Source: Cucumis sativus
Taxonomy: Eukaryota; Streptophyta; Magnoliopsida; Cucurbitales; Cucurbitaceae
Reading direction: 5' to 3'
Assembly (NCBI RefSeq): GCF_000004075.3
Contig: NC_026661.2
Coordinates: 18,318,307-18,382,306 of the forward strand
Length of the DNA stretch: 64,000 nucleotides
Shown here: positions 50,387-61,828 of the stretch, in pieces
How positions within the stretch are numbered: position 1 is the stretch's first letter
Layout of the letters: every line of letters begins with the position of its first letter
Program-made: the position numbers and the translations under genes
Notes under the pieces: generated by a model
What the model was told of the DNA's origin: nothing
Database searches by the model: none
What the model saw: only the letters and a program-made list of their open reading frames with translations

Positions 50387-53300
50387 CTATGATTGTTTGT
50401 GAGTTCTGACCTTATCAAATATCGGATTCTCAATAACTTCCCTTGCCGAAGGACGCCGTGATGGGTCGGGATCCACCATAGCCTGTTGTTAGAGTTAGCA
50501 ATCAATCAGAAAAAGTAGGTAAGAATTTGTAAGGTCCTGAACACCAAGATAATGAAGTAAACGGTGAACGTTTCTTTGTAGTCAATACAATATCAATATA
50601 AAAATCCATGCTTTTAATCATAGGTAAGTTTCTTCAATAATCTCACGTTCTTGATGAGTTATGGGACATCAAATTGTTCTTTATGCTGGGACCTCATCCA
50701 CCCTAAGGCTAGTTAAGATTTTAAATTGTTATTTTTTTGGTAAAAAGACTGGAAAGAGTGTTGAAGATCCAACATCGGAAAAATGGACAGGGCTCACTCT
50801 TTACAAAATGAGTGGTTTATTTAATACGGTACAAGGCGTGCATTTGAAACATCTGATTCAAGAATGGTTGACCTCAAAAAAGGCACCCATATTGAAGGAA
50901 CATAGTGAGGATTCCACATTGAAGAAATAGAAGGGTTACTCCTCTTGTTTCCAATTGGTTTTTTTAGATGAAACCTCAATTTGAGAAACTTAGAAAATAC
51001 ATCTTGTGAATTTTTTGTTTGATAAATTATGTTGCTGAATTGCTAAAATCAGGCTTCTCAAACCACATTCCTACCAATAAAAGAATGTAGGGAAACAATC
51101 AGCTCAAACGATACAAATACGGAATAAGTAGATAGCTAGGAGAATATCTAAAGTTAGTTTATTCTAATAAGGATACGTCTGGTTCTATTTATCTCATACG
51201 TCTATCTAAAAGACTACTACATTTAATATCCAGACGGTTTAAACAAACAAAATAAAACATTCCTTTTGGCAAACATAGGTTAACATAATTTAGAGATATC
51301 TTTTAAATTCTAAGGGGAAAACTAAATGGAGATTCTTTTTATCTTTTGGATGGTAAGGATGCAATTTTGTCAGGTTGACTTTTGGTGGCATGAGTTTTAA
51401 CCTTCCGACAATGATATCTTTTTACATGTTTCGTTTATGGAAGTGAGAAGAAATGCAAACATGGGTAAGCAAGCATACAATGACCAGATTCCACCACAAG
51501 GTTCATCATCCAAGGAGGATGAGTCCAGGCCAAGAGGCATAGTCAGTAGAAATGAAGAGAAACCAAGTACCTTGATTAAGTTTTGGAATTGCAATGAATG
51601 ACCAGGAAGGAGTGGCAATTTTCCCTCCTTAAGGTTCATGAAATGCGTTTCTGGTAATGTGAATCCCCTGACAATCTCATAAATAGCAGCTCCCAAGGAG
51701 AAAATATCAACTTTATCAAGATAATCATATCTTTCATTCAGAATTTCTTGAGGCATATAGCGTGCATCACCCTCCTCAATAGGCAGACTCTTATCAAGAA
51801 GGGTAACACACCCAAAATCACCAAGTTTATAGACACCATCTTTGATATAAATATTGTCAGGTTTCACATCTAAATGAGCTATTCCTTTCTCGTGCACAAA
51901 TAGCAATGCCTTTGCAATCTGCTTGTAGTTTCATTGTCAGCAGAGAAGCCATGAAATTTCAAAAGTTACCAGTTCTAGAACTTGAAAATTTGAAATGGAT
52001 AAAGCTTATATATTATATACTAAGGCTACTTAAGAATTGGAATGGATAAAGATAAGACACTAGTACATAATTTATAACATTTCGGGTTTTTTTTTTTCAG
52101 AAGAGCCATTTCCTGTTAAAATTAACCTACTGAATGAAGTGCAGAAGTAAAAAATTTACTCTTCCAAGTAACGAATCAAAATTAAGCTTTCTTTCATGTG
52201 TAAACAAAAGAAATATCTTTGGAAATGAAGTTTCATGAGAAGAAAATGTAATTTTTCACAACTCAAAATGGAACTAAAACTCACCTGATACAAGGCTCTT
52301 AGCGCATCTACTTCAGAGAATGGGTGAGAATACCTGCCCATTGATAAACTACAATCACAGAGCTCCATTTGAATGTAGAGTTGTTCATTTTCAAACCATG
52401 AAGTATAGTATCCAACAATGTTTTCATGAGCCCCTACATGTTCAATAGAGAACAGCAGTTAAGAAAAAATTGAAAAATTGCTCTAGTGAGGGAAAAAACG
52501 ACAACAGAAAAAAAATGTAACTAAATGGAAAACCATATCTAGATAAATTTACTAACCTAAAGCTGCCAAAGCTTGAACCTCCATCAAAGCTCTCCTCCTG
52601 CAAAGGGAAGAAGAAACTTCAATTACACATTTGCTGGTGTTTAGAGGTTAAACATATACAGACACACACACACACACTATAAGATATAACCTTTCCGTGT
52701 CTTGATTCAATGGTCTTGTGCTTTGTTTAACAGCATATAAGCAGCCATCAATTCTCTTTAACACCTTGAAGACACGGCTAAAATTTCCAGTTCCTATTAG
52801 CTGCAAATAGACTGAAGTTATTCCAAATTTTGATAACTTGAATAGAATATGAATAAAAATAAAATCCCGATCTCTATCAGCACAAGCTTAAAGACACTAA
52901 GCAGATGTGTTACTGCCTTCTGGATACCTTTATCTCATGAAAATCTGTGTGATATCTTGAAAGACCATCTCCACTAAATAACGCAGGAAAAAATCCTACA
53001 CAAAATTGAAAAGCACGAAACTAATTCATTTAACAGAAATCCATTATATTGCAAAAGATAATTTCAAAAAATGTTTTATTACTTTTGATGACTTTAAGAA
53101 CTAATTGAACTATACCTGCACATTTAGTTCGTTGATTGCCAAATGGATCTACACCTACATCTGAAGCATCTTTCAAGTATGGGTTCTTCATGCAAGGAGG
53201 AGGCATAACTCGACAGCGAAGAGCAACTGCAGATTGAGATACATAGTTTTCTTTCTTCGGCATGGCCGTGGTCTCTTTCTCCATATCCACATCATCTGAT

Positions 53301-54500
53301 CCAAAAATGTCATTTCCAAGTTCCACAACTTGTTCGCAGCCAGACAAACTCGGACTCAGGGGACGTACTAAAACATTTTCTGCTTAAATGGAGAAAATGA
53401 TCATATTACATCATTCAACAACTTTCATCACTAATTTTAAAAAAGGAACACTAGGGCTGTAAGATTTTGATCCCCCAAAAATATTTCAGAACAATGTCCT
53501 CATTTTGATAGATGACTTCAACACTGGTCATACTTCATTTCAAGTGATTAACCGTTTAACATTATTCATTAGGAACGTTCAGCTTCAACGTGATTATATT
53601 ACAATTAAGCGTATATCATTTGCATGTGATCATTTGATCGCTTATTACGGTCCCACTCAATACAATTAATTAACCGAGGTAAAAGTTCAATATTGTCAAC
53701 TTACCATGTATTTTTCTCTTAGTTTTAACAGTATTAACCTTCTCTGGAGATTTGGGGCAGGGAATGCATTCCTAACAAGAAATGTACACCCAGAAAAGTT
53801 AGAAAATTAGCTTCTTCTTCTTCTGAAAAAGAAAAAACCCTTGTGTTTTCCCTGGTTAGCTTTCATCATTAACTTCTCACCTTGTTGCTATCCACTCCAT
53901 TCAACAAATTTTGATTATCCGGGGTGATATAATCAGGGGTACTGCAACAAACAACCAAATAATCATCCGGTCAGTTACACTGCAGCCTTCAATCTCAATT
54001 CTCACCAGCTACCATTAAGCATTCACGTATACCAAATCTCAATACCGACAAGCAAAACTAAGTTCTAAAATTAATAAATAATTACTACAATATTCTATCC
54101 ATTTAATTTAATGTAACATGAAATGAGTTCCATTTTGTAACTAACAGCAGTCAGCAGCTCAAACCAATTGACAAATAATAAAAATAAAAAAAAAAAAAAA
54201 AAGGAGAAAGAAGAAGTAAGGATACAAAACTGACCAGAAGAAGTCTTGGCTAAGAATGAAATCTCTGTCCTCAAAGTTATGAGATGAGGAAGGAAGAGGA
54301 TCAGAAAAGTTGACCGTGGACGGAGGTTCAGATTCAGGCAAGCTCGGGAAGCAGAGAGCGGAGGAAGAGGAGCGGTTGAGGTGAAGAGGAGCAAGTGAAA
54401 CTTTCCCTAACTGAACCTGCAAGTGCCTCGTCACTGTCCCTTTCATCTTCTTCCTCCTCGCCCCCATCGTGGTCCTTAGGGTTTTGGATTTTCTCCTCAT
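50387..54500 (-). CDS. WEE1: WEE1 protein kinase
   Basis: Nuclear kinase that phosphorylates the inhibitory Tyr of cyclin-dependent kinases; in plants it acts mainly in the DNA replication/damage checkpoint. Ten exons on the minus strand: 54500-54235, 53941-53881, 53771-53705, 53379-53116, 52995-52928, 52800-52691, 52597-52557, 52433-52285, 51918-51571, 50482-50387; 489 aa, all phases agree (Arabidopsis about 500). N-terminal text typical of plant WEE1: FILSQDFFCTPDYITPDNQN, SQSAVALRCRVMPPPCMKNP and GDGLSRYHTDFHEI. Kinase domain from about residue 243: glycine loop GTGNFSRVF, K267 in LYAVK, catalytic loop HLDVKPDN (D359), DFG (D376), and the WEE1-type activation end EEGDARYMPQEIL. The C-terminus is MVDPDPSRRPSAREVIENPI. 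ATG 54500 gives MRRKSKTLRTTMGARR; the next in-frame ATG (54467) is possible. The last intron (51570-50483) carries an old repeat. Confidence 0.94.
50759..50980 (+). repeat. TRIM/LTR-like repeat relic in the last WEE1 intron
   Basis: Two similar stretches about 146 bases apart begin TGTTGAAGATCCAACATCGG (50759) and TGAGGATTCCACATTG (50905). Both continue with A-rich then GGGCTCACTC / GGGTTACTCC. The second ends near 'CCAATTGGTTTTTTAGATGA'. This 'ATCCCACATCGG' type of start is common to small plant LTR elements (TRIMs). It is a fossil; family and exact ends are uncertain. Confidence 0.33.
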
Positions 54501-54582
54501 CGGTGGTGAAATCTAAGCTTTCCCCTCTCACGCTCTCCGCCCTCCGGTACGGATATTATATATATATATATTTATCGAATTT

Positions 54583-54590
54583 TTTTGGCG
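54583..54590 (+). promoter_or_regulatory. E2F-like motif upstream of WEE1
   Basis: TTTTGGCG lies 83-90 bases before the WEE1 ATG. It matches seven of eight positions of the plant E2F consensus TTTSSCGS when extended by the next base (T). WEE1 expression peaks around S/G2, so an E2F site would make sense. A single imperfect octamer is weak evidence. Confidence 0.3.
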
Positions 54591-55971
54591 TTGTTAATTC
54601 AAATTGCGCGGGGGGTGTAGTGATTGTGCATAGCCGAGAGTAGAGTAAGCTTGTTGAGAATGGGAATGGACTCTATTGATTGGATGCTTATTAATTTGAT
54701 CTACGGATTTGATTGGTTTTGATCTGCGTGCCTCGTAAGCTTCGCCTTTTTCCATCCCGAAAAAAGAAACTGGAAGATTATTCTGGTAAATTATTTTAAT
54801 TTAAAAAATATATGCACATTTAAAAAGTAATAAATTTAAAATTATAAATAAAAGGTTTTGAGGGTAAAATATAGTGTTGTATTAAACATGAATTTAAATA
54901 TATTCGTCGTTGTCATAACATATCGACTTACTAAGAAATAATCTAATTATATTTATCGAATTATTATTGTTTCGTGTTAGCTAATAGCTAATGTAATTAT
55001 GTAGATTTTTTTTTCCTTAAACCTTTTAAGGTAAGTGGATATTAAGATTTGTAATAACTGATATTATGCATGCATATACAATAAAGATTATTAATTATTG
55101 ACCATTGGTTTTGATACATAGAATGAGGACATCAACTAAAATTGAGCAATACTATTTTAGAGAGAGAAAAAAAAGTTAATTTTTATAAATATAGCGAAAA
55201 AAATTGGAGTTCGTAATAAAATCAAAAAAGTCCAACCATGTTTTAAAACATTTCACATTTATCCATTCTTTTTTATCTTTTTTATTCTCATTCTTCTTCA
55301 AATTTTCTTTTATTTGTTTTCTTGAAATCATGATATTCACTATATATTTTCTTGAAAATTCTGATTTTTGTTATATATATATTTTTTTAAATTATGATAT
55401 TTGTTTTCTATCCATCATAAATCTTGTATTTTTTTAATGAAAAAATCGTTAGATATTGATGCCATTGTTTAGATTTGACAGTCGTGCAAAAAGAATTTTG
55501 AAAAAAATTATTTGGACGTTGAAACAAATTGTTTAGATTTAGAACCCGATTGGATAGTCAAATCCAAACGATCATATACCTAAATCTTGAATTTTGAAAA
55601 AAATCATGTTTAAATGATAGTTTAGTCATGTCCAAATACAAACAATTAGCCAATTAATGACATCTAAACAATTTCGTTCAAATATGGTGGGTTCACTAAT
55701 GACTTGACATTTTTTGTATTTTTTATTATGTGGCGTGAGCTTTTTTTTAAAAAAAATGCTAAATATTTGGATGATTTGTTATATTTAAAAAAATATCAAT
55801 TTTGACATAGGTTCAAAACGTTGCTCTTTATATTTTTTTCCAAATTTGACACTAAGGGTTCGAACTTCATGATTAATTTAGGGCGTCACTTCGATAAAAA
55901 TTTTCATCTATAAACAGTTGTTGTCCTTTCTTACATATGAGTTCCTACTCTGATAAATGTGAGTATGGATT

Positions 55972-56004
55972 ATGCAACCTGTTCGAAAGGAGAACAGGTT
56001 GCAT
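55972..56004. repeat. Perfect 13-bp inverted repeat (hairpin) with 7-base loop
   Basis: Left arm ATGCAACCTGTTC (55972-55984), loop GAAAGGA (55985-55991), right arm GAACAGGTTGCAT (55992-56004); every arm base pairs. It sits in an island of about 240 bases (55930-56170) that is markedly richer in G and C than its neighbours. The island could be a piece of a transposable element or a transcribed non-coding segment. No family is recognised. Confidence 0.7.
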
Positions 56005-56559
56005 CGAACAACGCCCTGAGGGCCAAAGCTTGCCACCTGGGTGGAGAAGAAGGACCTCAACGCACCTAGCTAGCTTCTTAGGCAACATAAGACTCACCCA
56101 ATGAACAACTTGATGTCGATCCCCCCACCCCACGAGCATTAGTTTGTATGCACAAAGAAGGACCAACACCTGAATACCACATTTAGATGAGAGTGGTCAC
56201 AAGATTAGAGAAGTGGAATTTAAAACTTTTAAAAAACTAATTAATCATTAGTTATATATTAGTGATCTTTATTTAGTTTTAATAGTTTACCAATTCATCC
56301 ACTAATTCTGCCCTCCTCTTCTATCCCCACTCAACTCCCCAAATTTCTGATACTCACAACTATTATGGAACTAAATATAGACATACCAATCACCACAAAT
56401 ATGGATTATGGAGATGAAGTGAAAGCTTTAGATAAAAAGAAAAAAAAAACAGAAAAATTTTCAGACCCACTGCCAACGGCGCTAACAGTCCGGCGAACCG
56501 ACAGTCAGTGACATCTGATAAAAAAAAGTAAAAAAAAGTGAAAAAAAGGGAGGAAGATC

Positions 56560-56586
56560 TAGAAGAAGAAGAAGAAGAAGAAGAAG
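56560..56586. repeat. (AGA)n microsatellite in the presumed HAK-C 5' UTR
   Basis: Nine AGA units end about 30 bases before the proposed HAK-C start codon at 56617. Purine repeats like this are common in plant 5' leaders and are often length-variable. Confidence 0.85.
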
Positions 56587-56616
56587 GAAATTTTGTGGAG
56601 GGAGAAAGAAGAGAGA

Positions 56617-59600
56617 ATGGAAGGTAAAAATGTTTGGTGTCCATTGTTATTTTCTTTAAAAAAAAATATTATTCAACAAAACTATTTTAAAATCTATTTG
56701 ATCTTCAAGGGGGCTCCGACAACTCAATCCCAGCCAACTTGCCGGAAAAGAAACTCCGACGATTCGATTCATTGGACGTTGAATCAAGCACCGTATCTGG
56801 CGGCGGCACCCATGGTCACAAGGTCTAATTTACAAGTTTTTTTTTTTTTTAGTTTGTTAGTCTTTTAGTTTTCTATTATATGTATGTATGTATTGATGAT
56901 TTCGGTTTGGTGTCCTGCGAGCTAAGACGGCGACGACAACGGCGAGTTGGGGAGTGATTTTGCATCTAGCCTTTCAAAGTTTAGGAATTGTTTACGGCGA
57001 TATCGGAACGTCGCCGTTGTATGTGTATTCAAGCACATTCCCATTGGGAATAATCAAGCATAAGGACGACATTTTGGGTGTCTTATCTTTGATTTTCTAC
57101 ACCCTCACTTTGATCCCTTTGCTTAAGTATGTGTTCTTCGTGTTGCAAGCGAACGACAATGGTGAAGGTATAATATACACAAAATTATTTTATTTTATTA
57201 TACTTTATGAATAATAACAGTGATGATGATGATGAAGGTGGGACATTTGCATTATATTCATTACTATGTCGTTACGCGAAAATCGGGCTAATACCAACCC
57301 AACAAGCAGAAGATCAGGAGGTATCAAATTTTCAACTTCAGCTTCCCTCCAATCGCCTTAAAATGGCCTCTTCCCTTAAATCTAAACTCGAAAACAGCCG
57401 CTCGGCTAAGATGTTCTTGCTCTTCGCCACCATGCTCGGCACTTCCATGGTTATGGGTGATGGCGTCCTCACTCCTTCCATTTCCGGTGACCAACTTTTC
57501 TTTTTTTTCCTTTGTTATATATATTTTGCATGGAAAAAAACTTGGATGTAATTTAGGGTGTTACACAATAACACACACCTAATTAAAGGTTGTCGAGGTA
57601 TGGGGGGACTGACTGTGGCCCTTTTGCTTATAATGTTTAAATCTTAACCTTTTGGTGGCAGTTTTGTCGGCTGTTGGAGGAATCAAGAATGCTACCTCGA
57701 GTATGACACAAGGTATATACATAATAATTAATGTTTTTTTCTTTTGTGTAATGTTTTTATTCTCACATAAATAATATTGATTTTCTTTTTTTGGATTTGG
57801 GTTTTGGCAGATAGAATAGTTTGGATATCAGCAGTAATCTTGGTTTTGCTATTCACTGTGCAAAGATTTGGTACCCATAAAGTTGGATATTCCTTTGCTC
57901 CAATTATTTGCATTTGGTTTACACTTAATTGTGGGATTGGCGTCTACAATTTTTTTAAGTTTGACCCTTCTGTCATCAAAGCTATTAATCCAAAATACAT
58001 TTTTGACTACTTCAAAAGAAACAAAAAGGATGCTTGGATCTCTCTCGGCGGTGTCGTAATGTGCGTTACAGGTAAATTTTCAGTATTATAATAGTATGAA
58101 TTCATAATTATTAAACAAAGAAATGAGAAAAAATAGTACCAAATCCGTTAGATCGTGATTTTTCATGTCTATAGGACTAACATTGTGACACTCCCATACA
58201 CTAATAAACGTCACTTCAACCCCATTAGTTATGGTTGAAAACAGTTGTGATTTCGTGTCCGTTCAAGCATGGATGTTTTACTCTTAGATTATGTTTCGTA
58301 TTTTATGATTTAGAAGACACCAATACATGAAAAGATCAAAAGAATACATTACTTCACATGTAATTGACTCGATTTGAATAGTTGCTGTGGCAAAAAGATT
58401 CGAAATATAGAAATTATGAAAAGTTTTAGGGACAAAATGGCTAATCTATGCTAAAAAAAAGTCAATTATTTATGCCCCATTTGGTGATATTTTGTTTCTT
58501 ATGTTTGAAAATTCAGCTTGTTTTCTTCCGATCCATTTTCTCAATATATGGTTTATAACAATCTTAAGTAGAAGAGTTCGTTGATTTTTAGGAAAATTTT
58601 GAAAATCAAAACATGTACAATTTTGAATGTGATGGATTTAATTTAAACAGGAACTGAAGCTTTGTTTGCGGATGTGGGTCATTTCAGTGTGACCTCTATA
58701 AGACTAAGCATGTGTTGCATTGCCTACCCTGCCCTTGTCTCTGCCTACTTCGGCCAAGCCTCGTTCCTTCGTAAGCATACCGATCAAGTCGCTAACACCT
58801 TCTATAGCTCTATTCCAGGTATATACAAAAGCTTAAGTTAAATGAGTCTTAATTATAGCTTGACCTTCTATGTTTAAGCTCGTGTATTATAAATTGACTT
58901 GTAAATATTTTGTAGGTCCTCTCTACTGGCCAATGTTCATTGTGGCTGTGCTCGCATCCATCGTCGCCAGCCAAGCCATGATCTCTGGCACCTTCTCCAT
59001 CATCCAACAGTCCCTCTCCTATGGTTGCTTCCCTAGAGTTAAAGTGGTTCATACTTCTTCCAAGCACGAGGGCCAAGTTTACATCCCTGAAGTGAACTAC
59101 TTTCTCATGTTCGCTTGTCTTGGAGTCACTCTAGGGTTTAGAGATACAACGGGAATTGGGAATGCTTATGGTACGTATGTAACATTCTTTTGAAGTATTA
59201 TTATATGTTTTTGTTTGGTCTCTAAACTTTCATATTTGTTGTTGTTTGGTTTGAACACGCACAGGCATTGCAGTGGTGTTTGTAATGGTACTCACTTCAA
59301 GTTTCTTAGTGCTCATCATGATCTTGATATGGAAAACTCACCTACCTATCATAATCTTCTATGTTCTCATCATTGGCTTATTTGAACTTTTATATCTAAG
59401 TTCAGTCCTTTACAAGTTTAATCAAGGTGGCTATCTTCCTTTAGCTTTTGCTGGATTTCTAATGTCAATCATGTACACTTGGAATGATGTTCATAGAAGA
59501 AAATACTACTATGAACTTGAACATAAGATATCTCCACAAAAGCTCAAGGACGACATTGATTCTCTGACGAAAACTCTCAATCGTGTCCCTGGTCTTGGCT

Positions 59601-60145
59601 TGTTCTACTCTAAGCTTGTCCATGGCATCCCCCCTATCTTCAAGCATTATCTATCAAACATTCCCACTCTCCAAAGGGTCCTCATTTTCGTGTCGTTCAA
59701 GTCCCTCCCAATAAGCAAAGTGTTGATGGAAGAGCGGTTCTTGTTTAGACGAGTCGAACCAGATGAGCTTAACGTGTTTCGGTGCGTGGTAAGATACGGT
59801 TACAGAGATATCATCCATGAGCAAGAGGAATCGTTTGAGAAAGTGTTGGTGGAGAGATTGAAAGTGTTTATAGAGGTGGAGTCGTGGAAGAAGCAGCAAA
59901 AGGAGGAGGAGAGAAAGAAGAGAGTGGAAGAGGAAATAGAGGTGGTTGATAGAGCTTGGAAAGATGGAATTGTTCACTTGATTGGACAAGATGAGATTGT
60001 GGCAAGTAAAGGGTCAGGTCTTGCAAAGAGGGTTTTGATCAATTATGTTTATGATGCAATAAGGAGAAATTTGAGACAGAATGAAGAGGTCTTTGACATC
60101 CCTAGACAACGTATGCTCAAAGTGGGAATGACTTGTGAGCTTTAG
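56617..60145 (+). CDS. HAK5: HAK5-like (cluster I) high-affinity K+ transporter, copy C
   Basis: Third potassium transporter of the array, on the plus strand. Proposed nine exons: 56617-56623, 56710-56822, 56927-57167, 57238-57486, 57662-57712, 57811-58071, 58651-58818, 58916-59170, 59265-60145; 741 aa, every phase agrees. The first two are my inference. The coding frame [18 protein letters not shown] matches copy A ([18 protein letters not shown]) but meets a stop just upstream and has no ATG. Splicing ATGGAAG|GTAAAA to CTTCAAG|GGGGCTCC restores it as [17 protein letters not shown]. Later motifs: [67 protein letters not shown]. It ends KVGMTCEL, where A and B have KVGMTYEL, and has Leu for Pro in [11 protein letters not shown]. 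Exons from 57238 on have the same lengths as in A and B. The transporter identity is certain; the N-terminus is tentative. Confidence 0.88.
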
Positions 60146-61828
60146 AGACTTGATGTTTTGGAAACCCAAAATGTATCAAATCTACTTTCACTCCTTAGCT
60201 TAAACTTTTAGGTCAATCTATTATTTAAAATATGTATTGCAAAATTATTAGATCGAGAGTGAAACTTCACTCTTTTGAAGTACGAAAAGGAAAATTGTCT
60301 TCCATCTTTTGATTAATAATATCTTTGAAAAAATATCAATTAATTTATATGCCCCTAAACTTGATTGATAAATTATGTTTGCGTGTGTCTATCACATTAT
60401 TTTATAGACAACCACATTTTATTATATTTGAACATGTTTTTTATTGTTTTTAATTTTCATTTAAAATATATATTTTTTTGTAAAACTAACATTTGAAGAA
60501 TACAATTCTACGTTTGAGAATTGATGCATGAGACGATCTTCTTAAAGTTACATTTGTTTTTTTACTAAATGTGAATTAATATCATTCGGACATCAACGAT
60601 TATAAATATTATAGATATAGGTGTTAAGTAGATGTCCATTATTCTTAGTGTTCATTGTCAAGTGTCAAAATACTATATCTCATATAGTCCATGTGTCTCA
60701 TACGTCTTATACACATTCTCTCCATATGTAATCTACCACCTACTTGTTATTTTACTTATAAATAGATGTTTTGAAAATACAAGAATTGGTTGAAGTTCTA
60801 GAAGTTTTGAGACGGTGAAAACTTTTGAGATTTTTTAGAATATTATTTGAGTAAGTATTATTATTGCTACTATTACAGTTCTTCATACTTTGGTTGTGTG
60901 ACAATAACTTGTGCTTCTAAAATTTCCAAAAGTAACGTTTTTTTCTCTAAATGGGTATAACATCTTCCACACACTCAACCCATCTCCAAGCTTTTTAATA
61001 TGATATATATTGTAGACTATTTTATTTTAACATGTTGACACACATACCTCGTAGATGATTGGTGGAGATTTTTAGTTCGAGAGATCGTTAAAGAAGGACG
61101 TCCGTCGATCCACACATCATGATCAACGCAAAAATAAATCAACTCGTTCTTATCTATTTTTCTTTTAAAATGGTTGTGATCTCCCATAATTAACCCACCA
61201 CTTTTGGTCATAAAGTTGGCAGCCAAGATCTAATCTGGCTTTACCAAGAACTGCATTAAAAGACATGTAAAACAAAAATGTTCAAATTAGTCCATTGAAG
61301 ACAGAAAGGATATAACCAAAGCTTTGCTTTCTTAACTATTTATAATTTATATTAATCTACGATAATCAAGGGTCATTTTTCATTATATTTTGTAGGGTAG
61401 TTTGGGTAATTTGCCATCAATTTTAACAAATTAGGACATGAAGTAGTTAAATTGATAAACTCAATATTGCGAAACTAACTCATAAAAAAACGTGTAAAGG
61501 TAAGGTTTTAATAGGGGTATCCTAATAATGATTTGTTATTTCAGAATTGGGGCGTCTATAGTTAGTCTAAAAACCCAAGCCGACAGGCGGATTTTGTAAC
61601 TTGCCTTCGCTTGGGCACAAAGCTAATTACGTCATCTACAACGACGTGTCCTTCACTCACCTTACAAGGACGGAATAATCAGGACTTAACTAAATGACAA
61701 AACTACCCCCTAACACTCTGATGAACTATAATTCAATTTCGGAGACATATTCGTAACTTCACTCAAGCTCGAACAATTAATCATCTTCGTTTTCATCTGA
61801 ATCTCAATTCCTTTGATTATTCCCTCTA
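60146..61828. other. HAK-C 3' region and ATG18a promoter
   Basis: The HAK-C 3' UTR is followed by AT-rich spacer. A stretch at about 60590-60930 with TATAAATAGATG at 60757-60768 is vaguely like a plant LTR or promoter, but I cannot support a call. From about 61540 the composition becomes less AT-rich and carries bZIP-type sites (listed separately); this is the ATG18a promoter and 5' UTR. Confidence 0.5.
61627..61650 (+). promoter_or_regulatory. Paired bZIP-type sites in the ATG18a promoter
   Basis: TTACGTCA (61627-61634, reverse TGACGTAA, a C-box/TGA-type site) and ACGTGTC (61644-61650, an ABRE core) lie ten bases apart, about 180-200 bases before the ATG18a start codon. Such sites bind stress-responsive bZIP factors, and plant ATG18a is stress-inducible. 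The pairing is suggestive only. Confidence 0.4.

Larger units (their letters stand above)
54501..56616. other. WEE1 / HAK-C divergent intergenic region
   Basis: The left end is the WEE1 promoter side: a TA-rich TATATATATATAT at about 54555-54571, an E2F-like TTTTGGCG at 54583-54590, and a GC-rich patch at 54604-54618. The middle is AT-rich with diverged ATTGTTTAGATTT-like repeats near 55466-55690. A mixed-composition island with a perfect hairpin lies at 55930-56170. The right end (about 56390-56616), with an (AGA)n tract, is probably the 5' UTR of HAK copy C. Confidence 0.55.

Noticed and set aside
50661-50930. 89-codon plus-strand open frame inside the last WEE1 intron
   Set aside because: No family resemblance; it lies over a repeat relic and antisense to a well-supported gene.
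55861-55872. GGTTCGAACT as the T-arm of a tRNA
   Set aside because: No matching acceptor stem, D-arm or anticodon arm can be built around it.
55945-56169. 75-codon minus-strand open frame in the hairpin island
   Set aside because: It spans a perfect inverted repeat and has no recognisable motif; open frames are expected in a locally GC-richer patch.
56593-56868. HAK-C N-terminus read without splicing from ATG 56617
   Set aside because: That frame gives unrelated residues and ends before the transporter exons; the homologous frame to copy A is a different one and needs the 86-nt splice.
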